From JAFEBO01 sp036392375 (GTDB taxonomy: Bacteria; Planctomycetota; Phycisphaerae; Phycisphaerales; UBA1924): 12,843 nucleotides of DNA. The position numbers and the translations under genes are program-made. The DNA lies in the NCBI GenBank assembly GCA_036392375.1, contig DASVYC010000122.1, positions 1 through 12,843 on the forward strand, read 5' to 3'. This document shows positions 1-6,356 of the stretch, one piece after another. The number at the start of each line of letters is the position of its first letter. Positions within the stretch are counted from its first letter, which is position 1. Under the pieces are notes generated by a model. It was not told the origin of the DNA. It ran no database searches and saw only the letters and a program-made list of their open reading frames with translations.

Positions 1-770
1 ATCGCTCCCATCTCCGACGACGGGTACGAAGGCCACCGCTCCGGATCGCTCATGTCCGCCGCCGCGCGCCGCCCGCCCGACAGCTCGAACGCCAGCGCGT
101 GGAACACGTCCTCCCGGTACACCGGCGGACGCTGGCTCCCCACGCCATCCGGCTTCCGGCCCAGGCTCACCACCGCCCCGCGCCCGCGGAACACCCCGCC
201 CTGCCGCGCCGGCTGCGGCCCGGCGTCGTTGTCATCGTCCACACTGCTCCGCCCCGCCTCCGCGTTCACCGGCACCAGCCCCGCCGCCACAAACCCCTGC
301 GACCGCAACGCGTCCGCATCCCTCTCACCCAGCCCGTTCCCATCCAGCACGCTCCGCTGCGGCAGCACTTTGCTGCTCCAGTGCGCACCCGGCGCCGTCA
401 CGTCCGGCAGCGGCGTGGCCGCTTCCACAAACGCATCGATGAACCCCGGATAGATGTGCAGACCCGTGCAGTCTCGCACCGTCGGACCGATCGGCGTCGG
501 CGCCGGCTTCCCGCCCTCACCGATCAACAACGCCGCGATCCTGCCGTCGCGCACCACCAGCGTCGCGTTCGACACCGACTTCCCCGGCGCCACATGCACC
601 GTCGCATTCGTAAACGCCTGCCAACCCAGATCCGTCCGGCGCACACCATTGGTCGGCGCACTCACCGCGGACCGCCCGCTGGGGGCGAGCTGGGCGCTGC
701 TCAGGCTGGAAAGAACCGAGGCTCCGACACACGCCGCGAACGCGGCGACGAACGAGACAACGTGACGCAT
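1..770 (-). CDS. Secreted amidohydrolase-like protein, N-terminal 256 residues; runs off the left edge
   Basis: The frame is open from an ATG at 770 to the window edge. It begins with a signal peptide (MRHVVSFVAAFAACVGASV, probable cleavage near SSAQ), so the protein is probably exported. Residues about 50-90 have the N-terminal amidohydrolase pattern of a label followed by LVVRDGRIAALL, and residues 107-113 read IYPGFIDAF, matching the usual PGLIDxHxH strand. The two metal-binding histidines are replaced: F114 and E116 stand in their place. Further on come GGVFRGRGAVVSLG and, at the edge, YPSSEMGA, both of which resemble secreted amidohydrolases of planctomycetes. The 857-1570 gene lies upstream on the same strand with an 86-base gap. 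No clear ribosome binding site precedes the ATG. The substrate is unknown, and the missing HxH suggests a non-catalytic or altered member. The rest of the active site lies outside the window. Confidence 0.72.
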   Translation of the reverse strand, partial: MRHVVSFVAAFAACVGASVLSSLSSAQLAPSGRSAVSAPTNGVRRTDLGWQAFTNATVHVAPGKSVSNATLVVRDGRIAALLIGEGGKPAPTPIGPTVRDCTGLHIYPGFIDAFVEAATPLPDVTAPGAHWSSKVLPQRSVLDGNGLGERDADALRSQGFVAAGLVPVNAEAGRSSVDDDNDAGPQPARQGGVFRGRGAVVSLGRKPDGVGSQRPPVYREDVFHALAFELSGGRRAAADMSDPERWPSYPSSEMGA

Positions 771-856
771 GGTGCGGAGTGTACCGACTCACCTACCCGC
801 CGATGCAGCCACTGTTTCAGGGTGTCGCTCCTCACCTCCCCGGCCGAGATCCACAC

Positions 857-1570
857 TCATCCGCGCCGAACCCGGCGGATCACTACCACCGCCCCCATCG
901 CCGCCAGCCCCAGCACTCCCTGAGTCGGGATCACGACCGGCTGCACCAAGTCGGCCTCCATCAATCGCACCGCCGCGCGGAGGTTGTCCCCGCTGGCCGT
1001 GCCGCTCTGGAACTCAAACTTGATCGAACCCCGGGCGCTCAACGAGGTGAGATTCTGATCCAGGTACACGCGTCCCGAGCTCGCAAACGCCCCGTTGCTC
1101 GCGACCAGCGATCCCAAGCCCGGGACGCTCGCGTATCCGCCCCCGTTCGCCGAGAGTTCCAGCCCTTCCACCGCGGTCATGAAGCCGCCGGCTTTGCTGC
1201 GTGCCTCAAACTGCAAGGCGGCCAGGCCTTTCCCGCTCCCGACCGCCAGTGTCGTAGTGACCGTGCGGTTGTTGATGAGCCACGTCGCTTGTCCGGTGAC
1301 GACGTTGTAATCGAAGCGGAACTGATACGCCTGTCCGCTCACCCAGTCCGAGGTGTAGTTGCCGCTGGTGGCGACCGGTGCCGCCGTCGAGCTGCCCCAG
1401 ATCGCGGTCTTCCAGGATTGCCCGGTCGCGTTGTCCAGCCGCGCCCGCGCCTCGAGCAGCGTCGAGTATGTCGCCGCAGAATACCGTCCAGGATCCGACA
1501 TCGTAAACGCCGCCGAAGCAACCGACGCCAGAACGCTCGCACCGATCACGGACGCAACAGTTCGGACCAC
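857..1570 (-). CDS. Secreted protein with C-terminal VPxPG/PEP-CTERM-like sorting tail, function unknown
   Basis: About 237 residues. I chose the GTG at 1570 because GGGAGG lies five bases upstream and translation from it opens with a clean signal peptide (VRTVASVIGASVLASVASAAF). An ATG at 1612 would add 14 residues, including acidic ones, in front of that signal. The middle is rich in Gly, Ser, Thr and Ala with alternating hydrophobic residues, as in extracellular beta-sandwich proteins. The last 25 residues read IPTQGVLGLAAMGAVVV followed by IRRVRRG: a short proline motif, one membrane segment and a basic end. This is the layout of PEP-CTERM/VPxPG sorting signals, here with PTQG instead of PxPG. 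It is probably anchored in or processed at the cell envelope. I do not recognise the main domain. The gene is divergent from the membrane protein at 1809 and sits upstream of the amidohydrolase-like fragment. Confidence 0.7.
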   Translation of the reverse strand: MVRTVASVIGASVLASVASAAFTMSDPGRYSAATYSTLLEARARLDNATGQSWKTAIWGSSTAAPVATSGNYTSDWVSGQAYQFRFDYNVVTGQATWLINNRTVTTTLAVGSGKGLAALQFEARSKAGGFMTAVEGLELSANGGGYASVPGLGSLVASNGAFASSGRVYLDQNLTSLSARGSIKFEFQSGTASGDNLRAAVRLMEADLVQPVVIPTQGVLGLAAMGAVVVIRRVRRG

Positions 1571-1808
1571 TCGCACCTCCCGCGGCAGATCGCCGCCGCA
1601 TAAAGGCTCCATTGCACCTTTTCACCCCGCCACCGTTCTGCGTGCCTAGGGTGAAAAACGGGGCGGATTGAGACGACTGCGCCGTCTGCAACGACTTCTC
1701 CGTCGCCGGCTCCCGTCAACTCTCAATCCGCGATCGCTTCAGCTCCGCGACCTGCACGACGCCGACGCTGGGGTTGTCGGTGCTCCCGCTTCCAACCGAT
1801 ACTCCTGC
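1571..1808. promoter_or_regulatory. Divergent intergenic region, presumed to hold two promoters
   Basis: This 238-base gap separates the minus-strand sorting-tail protein from the plus-strand membrane protein, so promoters in both directions must lie here or inside the neighbouring gene starts. I could not find a convincing -35/-10 pair. The part from 1668 can be read as an arginine-rich extension of the plus-strand gene, but its composition does not look like real coding sequence. The assignment rests on gene orientation only. Confidence 0.3.
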
Positions 1809-2438
1809 ATGGACCTCGCGGCGCACGCCATGACTCGCTCCGCCGACAAACCCGCGCTACACGTTCGCTCACTCTCCACCCCGCAGAGCAGCCCGCTCTC
1901 CCCTCAGCATCTCCAGCAGCTCACCGACGCCAAGGCCCGCGCCCGCAAAGTCCGACGCGCCGCCTCCATCGCCGCGCTCAGCGGCTGGACGATGCTCGTC
2001 TTCGCCATCATCTCGCTCGCCTTCGCTGTCTTCAGCGACTGGTCGGCATGGGCCGTTGCCATCGGGCTCCTGCTCGTCTCGCTCAACGAGCTCCGCGGCG
2101 GCGGCCTCCTCCGCCGCGCCGACCCCGCGGGTGCCACGGTCCTCGGCTGGAACCAGCTCATACTCGCCGCGCTCCTCGTCACCTACGCGACCTGGTCGCT
2201 CGCCTCCGCGCTCCGCCAGCCACCCTCTGCAGCACTGCAGAGCGGCGACCCCGACCTCGACGCCACCATCGCCAACATCTCCTCCACCATCACCTACGCC
2301 CTTTACGGCGGGATGGCCGTGCTCGGCCTCCTCCTCCCAGGCCTCACATCCATCTACTACTTCACCCGCGTCCGCGTCGTCCGCTCCTTCCTCGCCGAAA
2401 CTCCCGACTGGATCGTCGAGATCATGCGCCGAAGCTGA
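1809..2438 (+). CDS. Four-helix integral membrane protein, function unknown
   Basis: The predicted protein has 209 residues from ATG 1809, or 202 from ATG 1830; neither start has a good ribosome binding site. Counting from 1830, a polar and basic N-terminal stretch of about 45 residues (including AKARARKVRRAA) is followed by four hydrophobic segments at about 51-68, 72-90, 105-127 and 152-178. A short C-terminal tail (VRSFLAETPDWIVEIMRRS) probably lies in the cytoplasm. A small loop between helices 2 and 3 carries RRADPAG. An in-frame upstream ATG at 1668 would add an arginine-rich stretch that looks like translated noncoding DNA, so I rejected it. I recognise no catalytic or binding motif. 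It may be a lineage-specific planctomycete protein. The gene stands alone on its strand, 268 bases before pfp. Confidence 0.6.
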   Translation: MDLAAHAMTRSADKPALHVRSLSTPQSSPLSPQHLQQLTDAKARARKVRRAASIAALSGWTMLVFAIISLAFAVFSDWSAWAVAIGLLLVSLNELRGGGLLRRADPAGATVLGWNQLILAALLVTYATWSLASALRQPPSAALQSGDPDLDATIANISSTITYALYGGMAVLGLLLPGLTSIYYFTRVRVVRSFLAETPDWIVEIMRRS

Positions 2439-2452
2439 GGACACCGGACTCG

Positions 2453-2501
2453 GTGGTGCAGATGGAGCATGAGTGCTCCGGGCATTCGCACCATGCACCA
2501 C
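2453..2501. repeat. Nested inverted repeats downstream of the four-helix membrane protein
   Basis: An outer pair of perfect 8-base arms, GTGGTGCA (2453-2460) and TGCACCAC (2494-2501), encloses a tight inner hairpin with GGAGCA (2464-2469) and TGCTCC (2474-2479) around TGAG. It starts 14 bases after the stop codon of the membrane protein and about 200 bases before pfp. It has no T-run, so it is not a standard intrinsic terminator. It could be an RNA 3' structure, part of the pfp leader or chance in GC-rich DNA. Confidence 0.4.
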
Positions 2502-2670
2502 TGCCACAACAGCGACCCGGGGCGTCCCCGCCGCGCGAACCAACGCGCCCGTGCCGCAACGAATCAATGACGCGGAGGGACCCGGCCCGTCCCGACTCCG
2601 CTTCACAACTCCCGCATCCACAACCCTCTGCATCACCGCGGCCGCGCTTGGGCGTGCCAAACCACATCTC

Positions 2671-2699
2671 CCTCCGTACCATCCATCACTACACGGAGG
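2671..2699 (+). promoter_or_regulatory. pfp ribosome binding site within a potential sequestering hairpin
   Basis: The strong ribosome binding site GGAGG (2695-2699) lies seven bases before the pfp ATG at 2707 and fixes that start. Upstream, CCTCCGT (2671-2677) is perfectly complementary to ACGGAGG (2693-2699), which covers the whole binding site, with a 15-base loop between them. If the stem forms in the mRNA it would hide the site and repress translation. The pairing is seen in the sequence; any regulatory role is inference. Confidence 0.5.
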
Positions 2700-2706
2700 T
2701 TCCTTC

Positions 2707-3936
2707 ATGGCAGGTGCAAAGCTTCTCACCGGCAACGCCGTCGTCGGTCAATCCGGCGGCCCCACCGCGGTCATCAACCAGTCGCTCGTCGGAGTCGTCG
2801 AGGGCGTCCGCTCCGGCCTCATGGCCACCGGCAACGTTCAGAAGATCTTCGGCATGCGTCACGGCGTCAACGGCCTGACCAAGGGCGACCTCGTCGACCT
2901 CTCCGAGATCCCGCAGGACCGCCTCGAGCGCATCGCCAACACGCCGTCGGCCGCACTCGGCTCCTCGCGCGACAAGCCCGACAAGGAGTACTGCGCCAAG
3001 ATCTTGAAGGCCTGCGAACAGCACAACATCCGCTACTTCTTCTACGCCGGCGGCAACGACAGCAGCGACACCTGCCGCATCGTCAACGAGCTCGCCCGCG
3101 CCAGCGGCTACGAACTCCGCTGCTTCCACGTCCCCAAGACCGTGGACAACGACCTGCCCGTCAACGACCACACGCCCGGCTTCCCGAGCGCAGCCCGCTT
3201 CGTCGCCACCGCCTTCGCCGCCGACAACCTCGACAACCGATCGCTCCCCGGCGTGAAGATCAACGTCATCATGGGACGGCACGCCGGCTTCCTCACCGCC
3301 GCGAGCGCCCTCGCTCGCACGGTGTGCGGGAAGGACGACGACGGCCCGCACCTGATCTACGTCCCCGAAGTCGCTTTCGACACCGACCAGTTCATCGCCG
3401 ACGTCGAGAAGGTCTACTCCAAGCTCGGCCGCTGCCAGATCGCCGTCAGCGAGGGCATCCAAGACGCCAAGGGCGAGGCGATCGGCGCCAAGCTCATCAA
3501 GAACGCCCAGACCGACAGCCACGGCAACGTCCAGCTCTCTGGCTCCGGCGCGCTCGGCGATCAACTCTCCGACCTCATCAAGAGCAAGATCAAGGGCAAG
3601 GACGGCAAGCCGCCGCGCGTCCGCGCCGACACTTTTGGCTACCTCCAGCGCTGCTGGCCCGACGCGAGCGTCGTGGACAAGCAGGAAGCCCGCGAGGCCG
3701 GCCGCGTCGCCGCACGTGCCGCGGCCGCCGGCGAGCTCGACGGCTCGATCGCCCTCATCCGCGCCCCCGGCACGCCCTACCGCTGCGAGTACAAGCGGAT
3801 CGAACTCACCGACGTCGCGGCGAAGACCAAGCACATGCCCAAGGAGTTCCTCAAGGGCACGAACAACGTCAGCCAGGCGTTCATCGACTACGTGAAGCCC
3901 CTGGTCGGCGCCCTCCCCGTTTTCGAGCGCCTCTGA
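2707..3936 (+). CDS. pfp: 6-phosphofructokinase, probably pyrophosphate-dependent
   Basis: The 409-residue protein phosphorylates fructose 6-phosphate to fructose 1,6-bisphosphate in glycolysis. In the pyrophosphate type the reaction is reversible and cytoplasmic. Family motifs appear in order: GQSGGPTAVINQ (14-25, phosphate-donor loop), GGNDSSDT (115-122), PKTVDNDLP (143-151, catalytic loop with the aspartates), MGRHAGF (189-195, sugar-phosphate binding), VPE (219-221) and SEG (248-250). The Asp in GGND and the Lys in PKTVDND are the two residues that mark pyrophosphate use; ATP enzymes have Gly at both places. The usual GGD aspartate is Asn here (N117), which I believe is normal for this subgroup. 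An open frame continues upstream to 2473, but the GGAGG site at 2695 and the start of homology at MAGAKLLTGN support ATG 2707. The gene is monocistronic, with a strong terminator at 4014. Family assignment is very sure; donor specificity is inferred from the motifs. Confidence 0.93.
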   Translation: MAGAKLLTGNAVVGQSGGPTAVINQSLVGVVEGVRSGLMATGNVQKIFGMRHGVNGLTKGDLVDLSEIPQDRLERIANTPSAALGSSRDKPDKEYCAKILKACEQHNIRYFFYAGGNDSSDTCRIVNELARASGYELRCFHVPKTVDNDLPVNDHTPGFPSAARFVATAFAADNLDNRSLPGVKINVIMGRHAGFLTAASALARTVCGKDDDGPHLIYVPEVAFDTDQFIADVEKVYSKLGRCQIAVSEGIQDAKGEAIGAKLIKNAQTDSHGNVQLSGSGALGDQLSDLIKSKIKGKDGKPPRVRADTFGYLQRCWPDASVVDKQEAREAGRVAARAAAAGELDGSIALIRAPGTPYRCEYKRIELTDVAAKTKHMPKEFLKGTNNVSQAFIDYVKPLVGALPVFERL

Positions 3937-3950
3937 GTCGAGGGAGCATG

Positions 3951-3977
3951 GCGGCGGGGCCTCCTAGGCCCCGGCGT
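3951..3977. repeat. Short GC palindrome, family A copy 1
   Basis: Fifteen bases after the pfp stop, GGGGCCT (3956-3962) and AGGCCCC (3966-3972) form a perfect 7-base stem with a 3-base loop, inside the wider unit GGCGGGGCCTCCTAGGCCCC. The same unit with a single base change recurs at 4998-5021, and a diverged relative occurs at 5035-5057. The shared core points to a dispersed palindromic repeat family. Confidence 0.7.
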
Positions 3978-4013
3978 CCAATCTTTTCCCAACAGCCCAA
4001 TCCAGCATCCGAT

Positions 4014-4050
4014 AAAACGCCGCCCCGATTCGTCGGGGCGGCGTTCTTTT
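4014..4050 (+). terminator. Strong intrinsic terminator of pfp
   Basis: A perfect 13-base-pair stem runs from 4016-4028 to 4033-4045, closed by a TTCG tetraloop and followed by CTTTT. An A-run just upstream (ATAAAA) would let it work weakly in the opposite direction too. It lies 77 bases after the pfp stop and separates pfp from the secreted dockerin-like gene. Confidence 0.9.
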
Positions 4051-4134
4051 GCGCGTAGTCACCTTGATTAGCAACTCCGTCTCGATCCCAACGTCCCCAC
4101 GCGATAGTCTCCACGACTCAAGATCTTCCCTTGC

Positions 4135-4138
4135 GGAG
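4135..4138 (+). promoter_or_regulatory. Ribosome binding site GGAG for the dockerin-like gene
   Basis: GGAG lies eight bases before the ATG at 4147 and supports that start. The leader between the terminator and this site is only about 85 bases, so the promoter must lie between 4050 and 4135. I see no clear -35/-10 pair there. Confidence 0.6.
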
Positions 4139-4146
4139 TACCTCGC

Positions 4147-4989
4147 ATGCGTCTCTCAGTCGCCTTGCTGTTCACCTGGCTGTCGTCGTGTTGCCTCGCC
4201 GCCAACTGCGACTGGATCTATCGCGCCGCGTTGCAGTCGTTGCCACAAGCCCAAGGCTGGACCTTCGACGGCACCACCGCTTCCGGTGCCTCGGCTGCCA
4301 GCGGCATCCTCACCTACGGCCCCGCCGGCACCAGCTCCACGACCTACTGGGACGCCAACGTTCCCGCGGGCGCGATGGACTTCTCCGAGTTCGACTGGAG
4401 CCTTGAGGTCGAACTCCGACTCACCGGCGCCACCCACGGCAACGTCAGCGGCTTCCGCCGCGGCGGCTTTGTTCTCTTCCTCACCGACAAGGCTGGACGC
4501 TGGGTGACCGCTGACATCGGCAGTACCCGCCTCAGCCTCCGCAATGACAACAACGGCACCAGCGACCCGCAAGCCAACGTCGATCTCGAAAGCGGCTTCC
4601 GCGTCGTCCGCCTCACCGCCGGTCCCACGGGCGCACGCCTCTTCGTCGACGGCCTGCAAGTCCTCACGCTCCCGCTCGGCACGGGCGTCAGCCCCAACCG
4701 AGCCAACTTCGGCGACGGCTCCATCCTCGCCAGCGCCACCCTCACCGAGATCAAGCGCGCCGATCTCATCCCCGCTCAGGAACCCTGCCCCGGCGACATC
4801 AACTGCGACACCTTCGTCAACGACCTCGACTTCGAAACTTTCGCCTACGGCTACAACATCCTTCTCTGCTCCGACCCCGCCATGACCCCCGGCTGCCCCG
4901 CTGACCTCAACGGCGACACCGTCGTCGATGACGTCGATTTCCAGCTCTTCGTGCAGATGTACGACGTCCTGCTCTGCTACGGCGAGTAA
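4147..4989 (+). CDS. Secreted protein with jelly-roll-like body and C-terminal dockerin-like calcium loops
   Basis: The product has 280 residues. The N-terminus (MRLSVALLFTWLSSCCLAAN) is an export signal. LSSC at 12-15 could be a lipoprotein box with Cys15 as anchor, or signal peptidase I could cut after CLA. Residues about 35-208 alternate hydrophobic and polar residues with patterns such as FDWSLEVELRL, GFVLFLTD and GARLFVDGLQVLTLPL, as in concanavalin/LamG-type beta-sandwiches that bind or cut glycans; this fold call is tentative. The tail has two calcium loops of the DxNxDxxxxxxD type: D217-N219-D221-D228 and D253-N255-D257-D264. These sit in the CPGDINCD and CPADLNGD contexts typical of Phycisphaerae dockerin-like tails, with conserved cysteines that may pair. 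In this class such tails are common on secreted proteins, and their partner is not known to me. No catalytic residues are evident. The gene converges on waaA. Confidence 0.8.
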   Translation: MRLSVALLFTWLSSCCLAANCDWIYRAALQSLPQAQGWTFDGTTASGASAASGILTYGPAGTSSTTYWDANVPAGAMDFSEFDWSLEVELRLTGATHGNVSGFRRGGFVLFLTDKAGRWVTADIGSTRLSLRNDNNGTSDPQANVDLESGFRVVRLTAGPTGARLFVDGLQVLTLPLGTGVSPNRANFGDGSILASATLTEIKRADLIPAQEPCPGDINCDTFVNDLDFETFAYGYNILLCSDPAMTPGCPADLNGDTVVDDVDFQLFVQMYDVLLCYGE

Positions 4990-4997
4990 TCGCAGGG

Positions 4998-5021
4998 GGC
5001 GGGGCCTTCTAGGCCCCGGCG
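4998..5021. repeat. Short GC palindrome, family A copy 2
   Basis: GGGGCCT (5001-5007) and AGGCCCC (5011-5017) with a TCT loop begin 11 bases after the stop of the dockerin-like gene. Apart from one base in the loop region (GGGGCCTTCTAGGCCCC against GGGGCCTCCTAGGCCCC) it equals the copy behind pfp, and both are flanked by GGC and GGCGT. It lies between two convergent genes, so it may also act as a weak transcription stop. Confidence 0.7.
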
Positions 5022-5034
5022 TTTCCGGTCGAGG

Positions 5035-5057
5035 GCGAGGCCTTTCAGGCCCCTCGC
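5035..5057. repeat. Short GC palindrome, diverged family A copy containing the waaA stop codon
   Basis: GCGAGGCCT (5035-5043) faces AGGCCCCTCGC (5047-5057) with two extra Cs in one arm. The waaA stop codon (TGA on the minus strand, 5045-5047) falls in the loop and the last waaA codons lie in one arm. The core GGCCTTTCAGGCCCC is clearly related to copies 1 and 2. It begins 14 bases after copy 2, so the two form a close pair between convergent genes. Confidence 0.6.
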
Positions 5058-6352
5058 ATCAACCCCATCAGCTTCGCCGCAAACCGCGCACTCGCGCCTT
5101 TGTTGGCCACAACCGCCGCTCGCGCCGCGGCACCCATCGCCGCACGCCGCGGTGCATCCGCAAGCAACGCAGCGATCGCGTCAGCGAGCCTGTCGCGCTC
5201 CACAACCATCAAACCGCCCGCATCACGAAGCGTCAGCACCGTCTGCTCAAAGTCCCCGTACCGCGGCCCGATGACCACCGCCTTCCCGAGCGCCGCCGCC
5301 TCGATCGGGTCCGACCCGTGCAGATCACCAAACGACCGCCCGATCACGATCACATCCGCAAGCGAGTACGCCAGCCGCAACTCCCCGATCGTGTCGAGCA
5401 GGAATCGCGACGCCTCCGCCAGAGAGCCTCTCGCGTCCGCGAGAGGTCGCTGCGTTTTCGTCACCGACCGCCGCACACACCCCGCCATCGCCCCCGCCGC
5501 CTCATCAAACCGCTCCGGCTTCCGCGGCGCACACAGCAACTGCACGCGCCTGCCAATCTGCTTCTCAACGTCCGCGCAAGCCGCGTGCAAAAGCGCTTCC
5601 TCACCAGGCCCCGTACTCCCACCCACCACAAGCAGCGCCCCACGATCAATCCCCAAGTTCTCCGCCAACTCCGCCGCACCCGGCAGCAGCACCCCCGGCT
5701 CACCCAGCGCCGCCGCGTCCCACTTCATCGTCCCCGCCACCTCAATCCGCTCCCGCGGCACGCCCATCGCCTCAAACCGCGCCGCGTAATCCCCATCCTG
5801 CGCCGCCACAAACGCCAGCCGCCGGAACGTCGCCCCCACCACCGCCCGCACCCGCCGATACCCGCGGAAACTCCGCGCACTCAGCCGCCCGTTGATCACC
5901 CCCACCGGCACACCCCGCCGCGCGCACTCCTTCACGAAGTTCGGCCACACTTCGAGCTCCACCAACCCCACCACATCCGGCCGCACCGCATCCAGAAACC
6001 GTCGCACACTCCGCGACAGATCCACCGGATACCGCAGCACGATCGCTTGCTTCGAGAAAAGCTCCCGCGCCCGCGCCAGCCCCGTGTCCGTGCTCGCCGT
6101 CACCACCAGCTCGATCGGCTCCCGCACCAACAGCGGCACCAGATGCCGCAGCGCATTCACCTCACCCACCGACACCGCATGCAGCATGACGCGAGGCTTG
6201 CTCTTCCCCGGGATCGACTCGACATGCCCCAACCGCTCGCGCCACCCCTCCCGCTTCTTCCCCAGAAGCAAAGGCGACGCGGCGAGATAAGCCAGATCAA
6301 ACCCGTTCAAGTCCGCTCCGCTTGCATCTCCCCAATTCCCGACGCCTTCCAT
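5045..6352 (-). CDS. waaA: 3-deoxy-D-manno-octulosonic acid (Kdo) transferase
   Basis: This GT30-type glycosyltransferase adds Kdo from CMP-Kdo to lipid A on the inner face of the cytoplasmic membrane, an early step of lipopolysaccharide core synthesis. The protein has about 435 residues, close to the usual length. Motifs from ATG 6352: an N-terminal membrane-associated stretch with LAYLAASPLLLGKKREGWRE (21-40), HAVSVGE (58-64, containing the catalytic-type Glu), ELEVWPN (132-138), INGR (154-157), VVGGSTGPGEE (242-252), LLDTIGEL (318-325) and DPIEAAALGKAV near the C-terminus. The frame is open to 6451, but that part reads through tRNA-Val, so the start must lie below 6357. ATG 6352 is the first candidate; a TTG at 6310 (MNGFDLAYL) fits the family equally well. 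Residues 303-310 (PLADARGS) come from a palindromic insert. The last codons lie in a repeat. Presence of waaA implies a lipid-A-type outer membrane. Confidence 0.9.
   Translation of the reverse strand: MEGVGNWGDASGADLNGFDLAYLAASPLLLGKKREGWRERLGHVESIPGKSKPRVMLHAVSVGEVNALRHLVPLLVREPIELVVTASTDTGLARARELFSKQAIVLRYPVDLSRSVRRFLDAVRPDVVGLVELEVWPNFVKECARRGVPVGVINGRLSARSFRGYRRVRAVVGATFRRLAFVAAQDGDYAARFEAMGVPRERIEVAGTMKWDAAALGEPGVLLPGAAELAENLGIDRGALLVVGGSTGPGEEALLHAACADVEKQIGRRVQLLCAPRKPERFDEAAGAMAGCVRRSVTKTQRPLADARGSLAEASRFLLDTIGELRLAYSLADVIVIGRSFGDLHGSDPIEAAALGKAVVIGPRYGDFEQTVLTLRDAGGLMVVERDRLADAIAALLADAPRRAAMGAAARAAVVANKGASARFAAKLMGLMRGA
5427..5446. repeat. Palindromic element inserted in frame in waaA, encoding PLADARGS
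   Basis: CCTCTCGCG (5427-5435) and CGCGAGAGG (5438-5446) are perfect 9-base arms separated by two bases. Read on the minus strand inside waaA they give the peptide PLADARGS, at residues 303-310. This lies in the loop between the APRKPERFDEA region and LLDTIGEL, where Kdo transferases vary in length. I recall the peptide PLADARGS recurring in unrelated proteins of acidobacteria and planctomycetes, which would mark a mobile palindrome that tolerates translation; that recollection needs a database check. Confidence 0.65.
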
Positions 6353-6356
6353 CCAA

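Noticed and set aside
1668..1808. Arginine-rich N-terminal extension of the four-helix membrane protein
   Set aside because: The stretch looks like translated noncoding DNA and has no plausible signal or ribosome binding site; starts at 1809 or 1830 are more credible.
2473..2706. Upstream extension of pfp
   Set aside because: The frame stays open, but the composition is not coding-like, homology starts at MAGAKLL, and GGAGG sits at the right distance from ATG 2707.
2689..3834. Long minus-strand open frame (381 codons) opposite pfp
   Set aside because: It is a shadow of GC-rich coding sequence: runs of Ala, Gly, Val, Asp and Glu, no domain motifs, and pfp on the other strand is unmistakable.
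4147..4989. Cellulosome component
   Set aside because: The dockerin-like tail alone does not show a cellulosome; there is no catalytic domain, scaffoldin or cohesin in the window.
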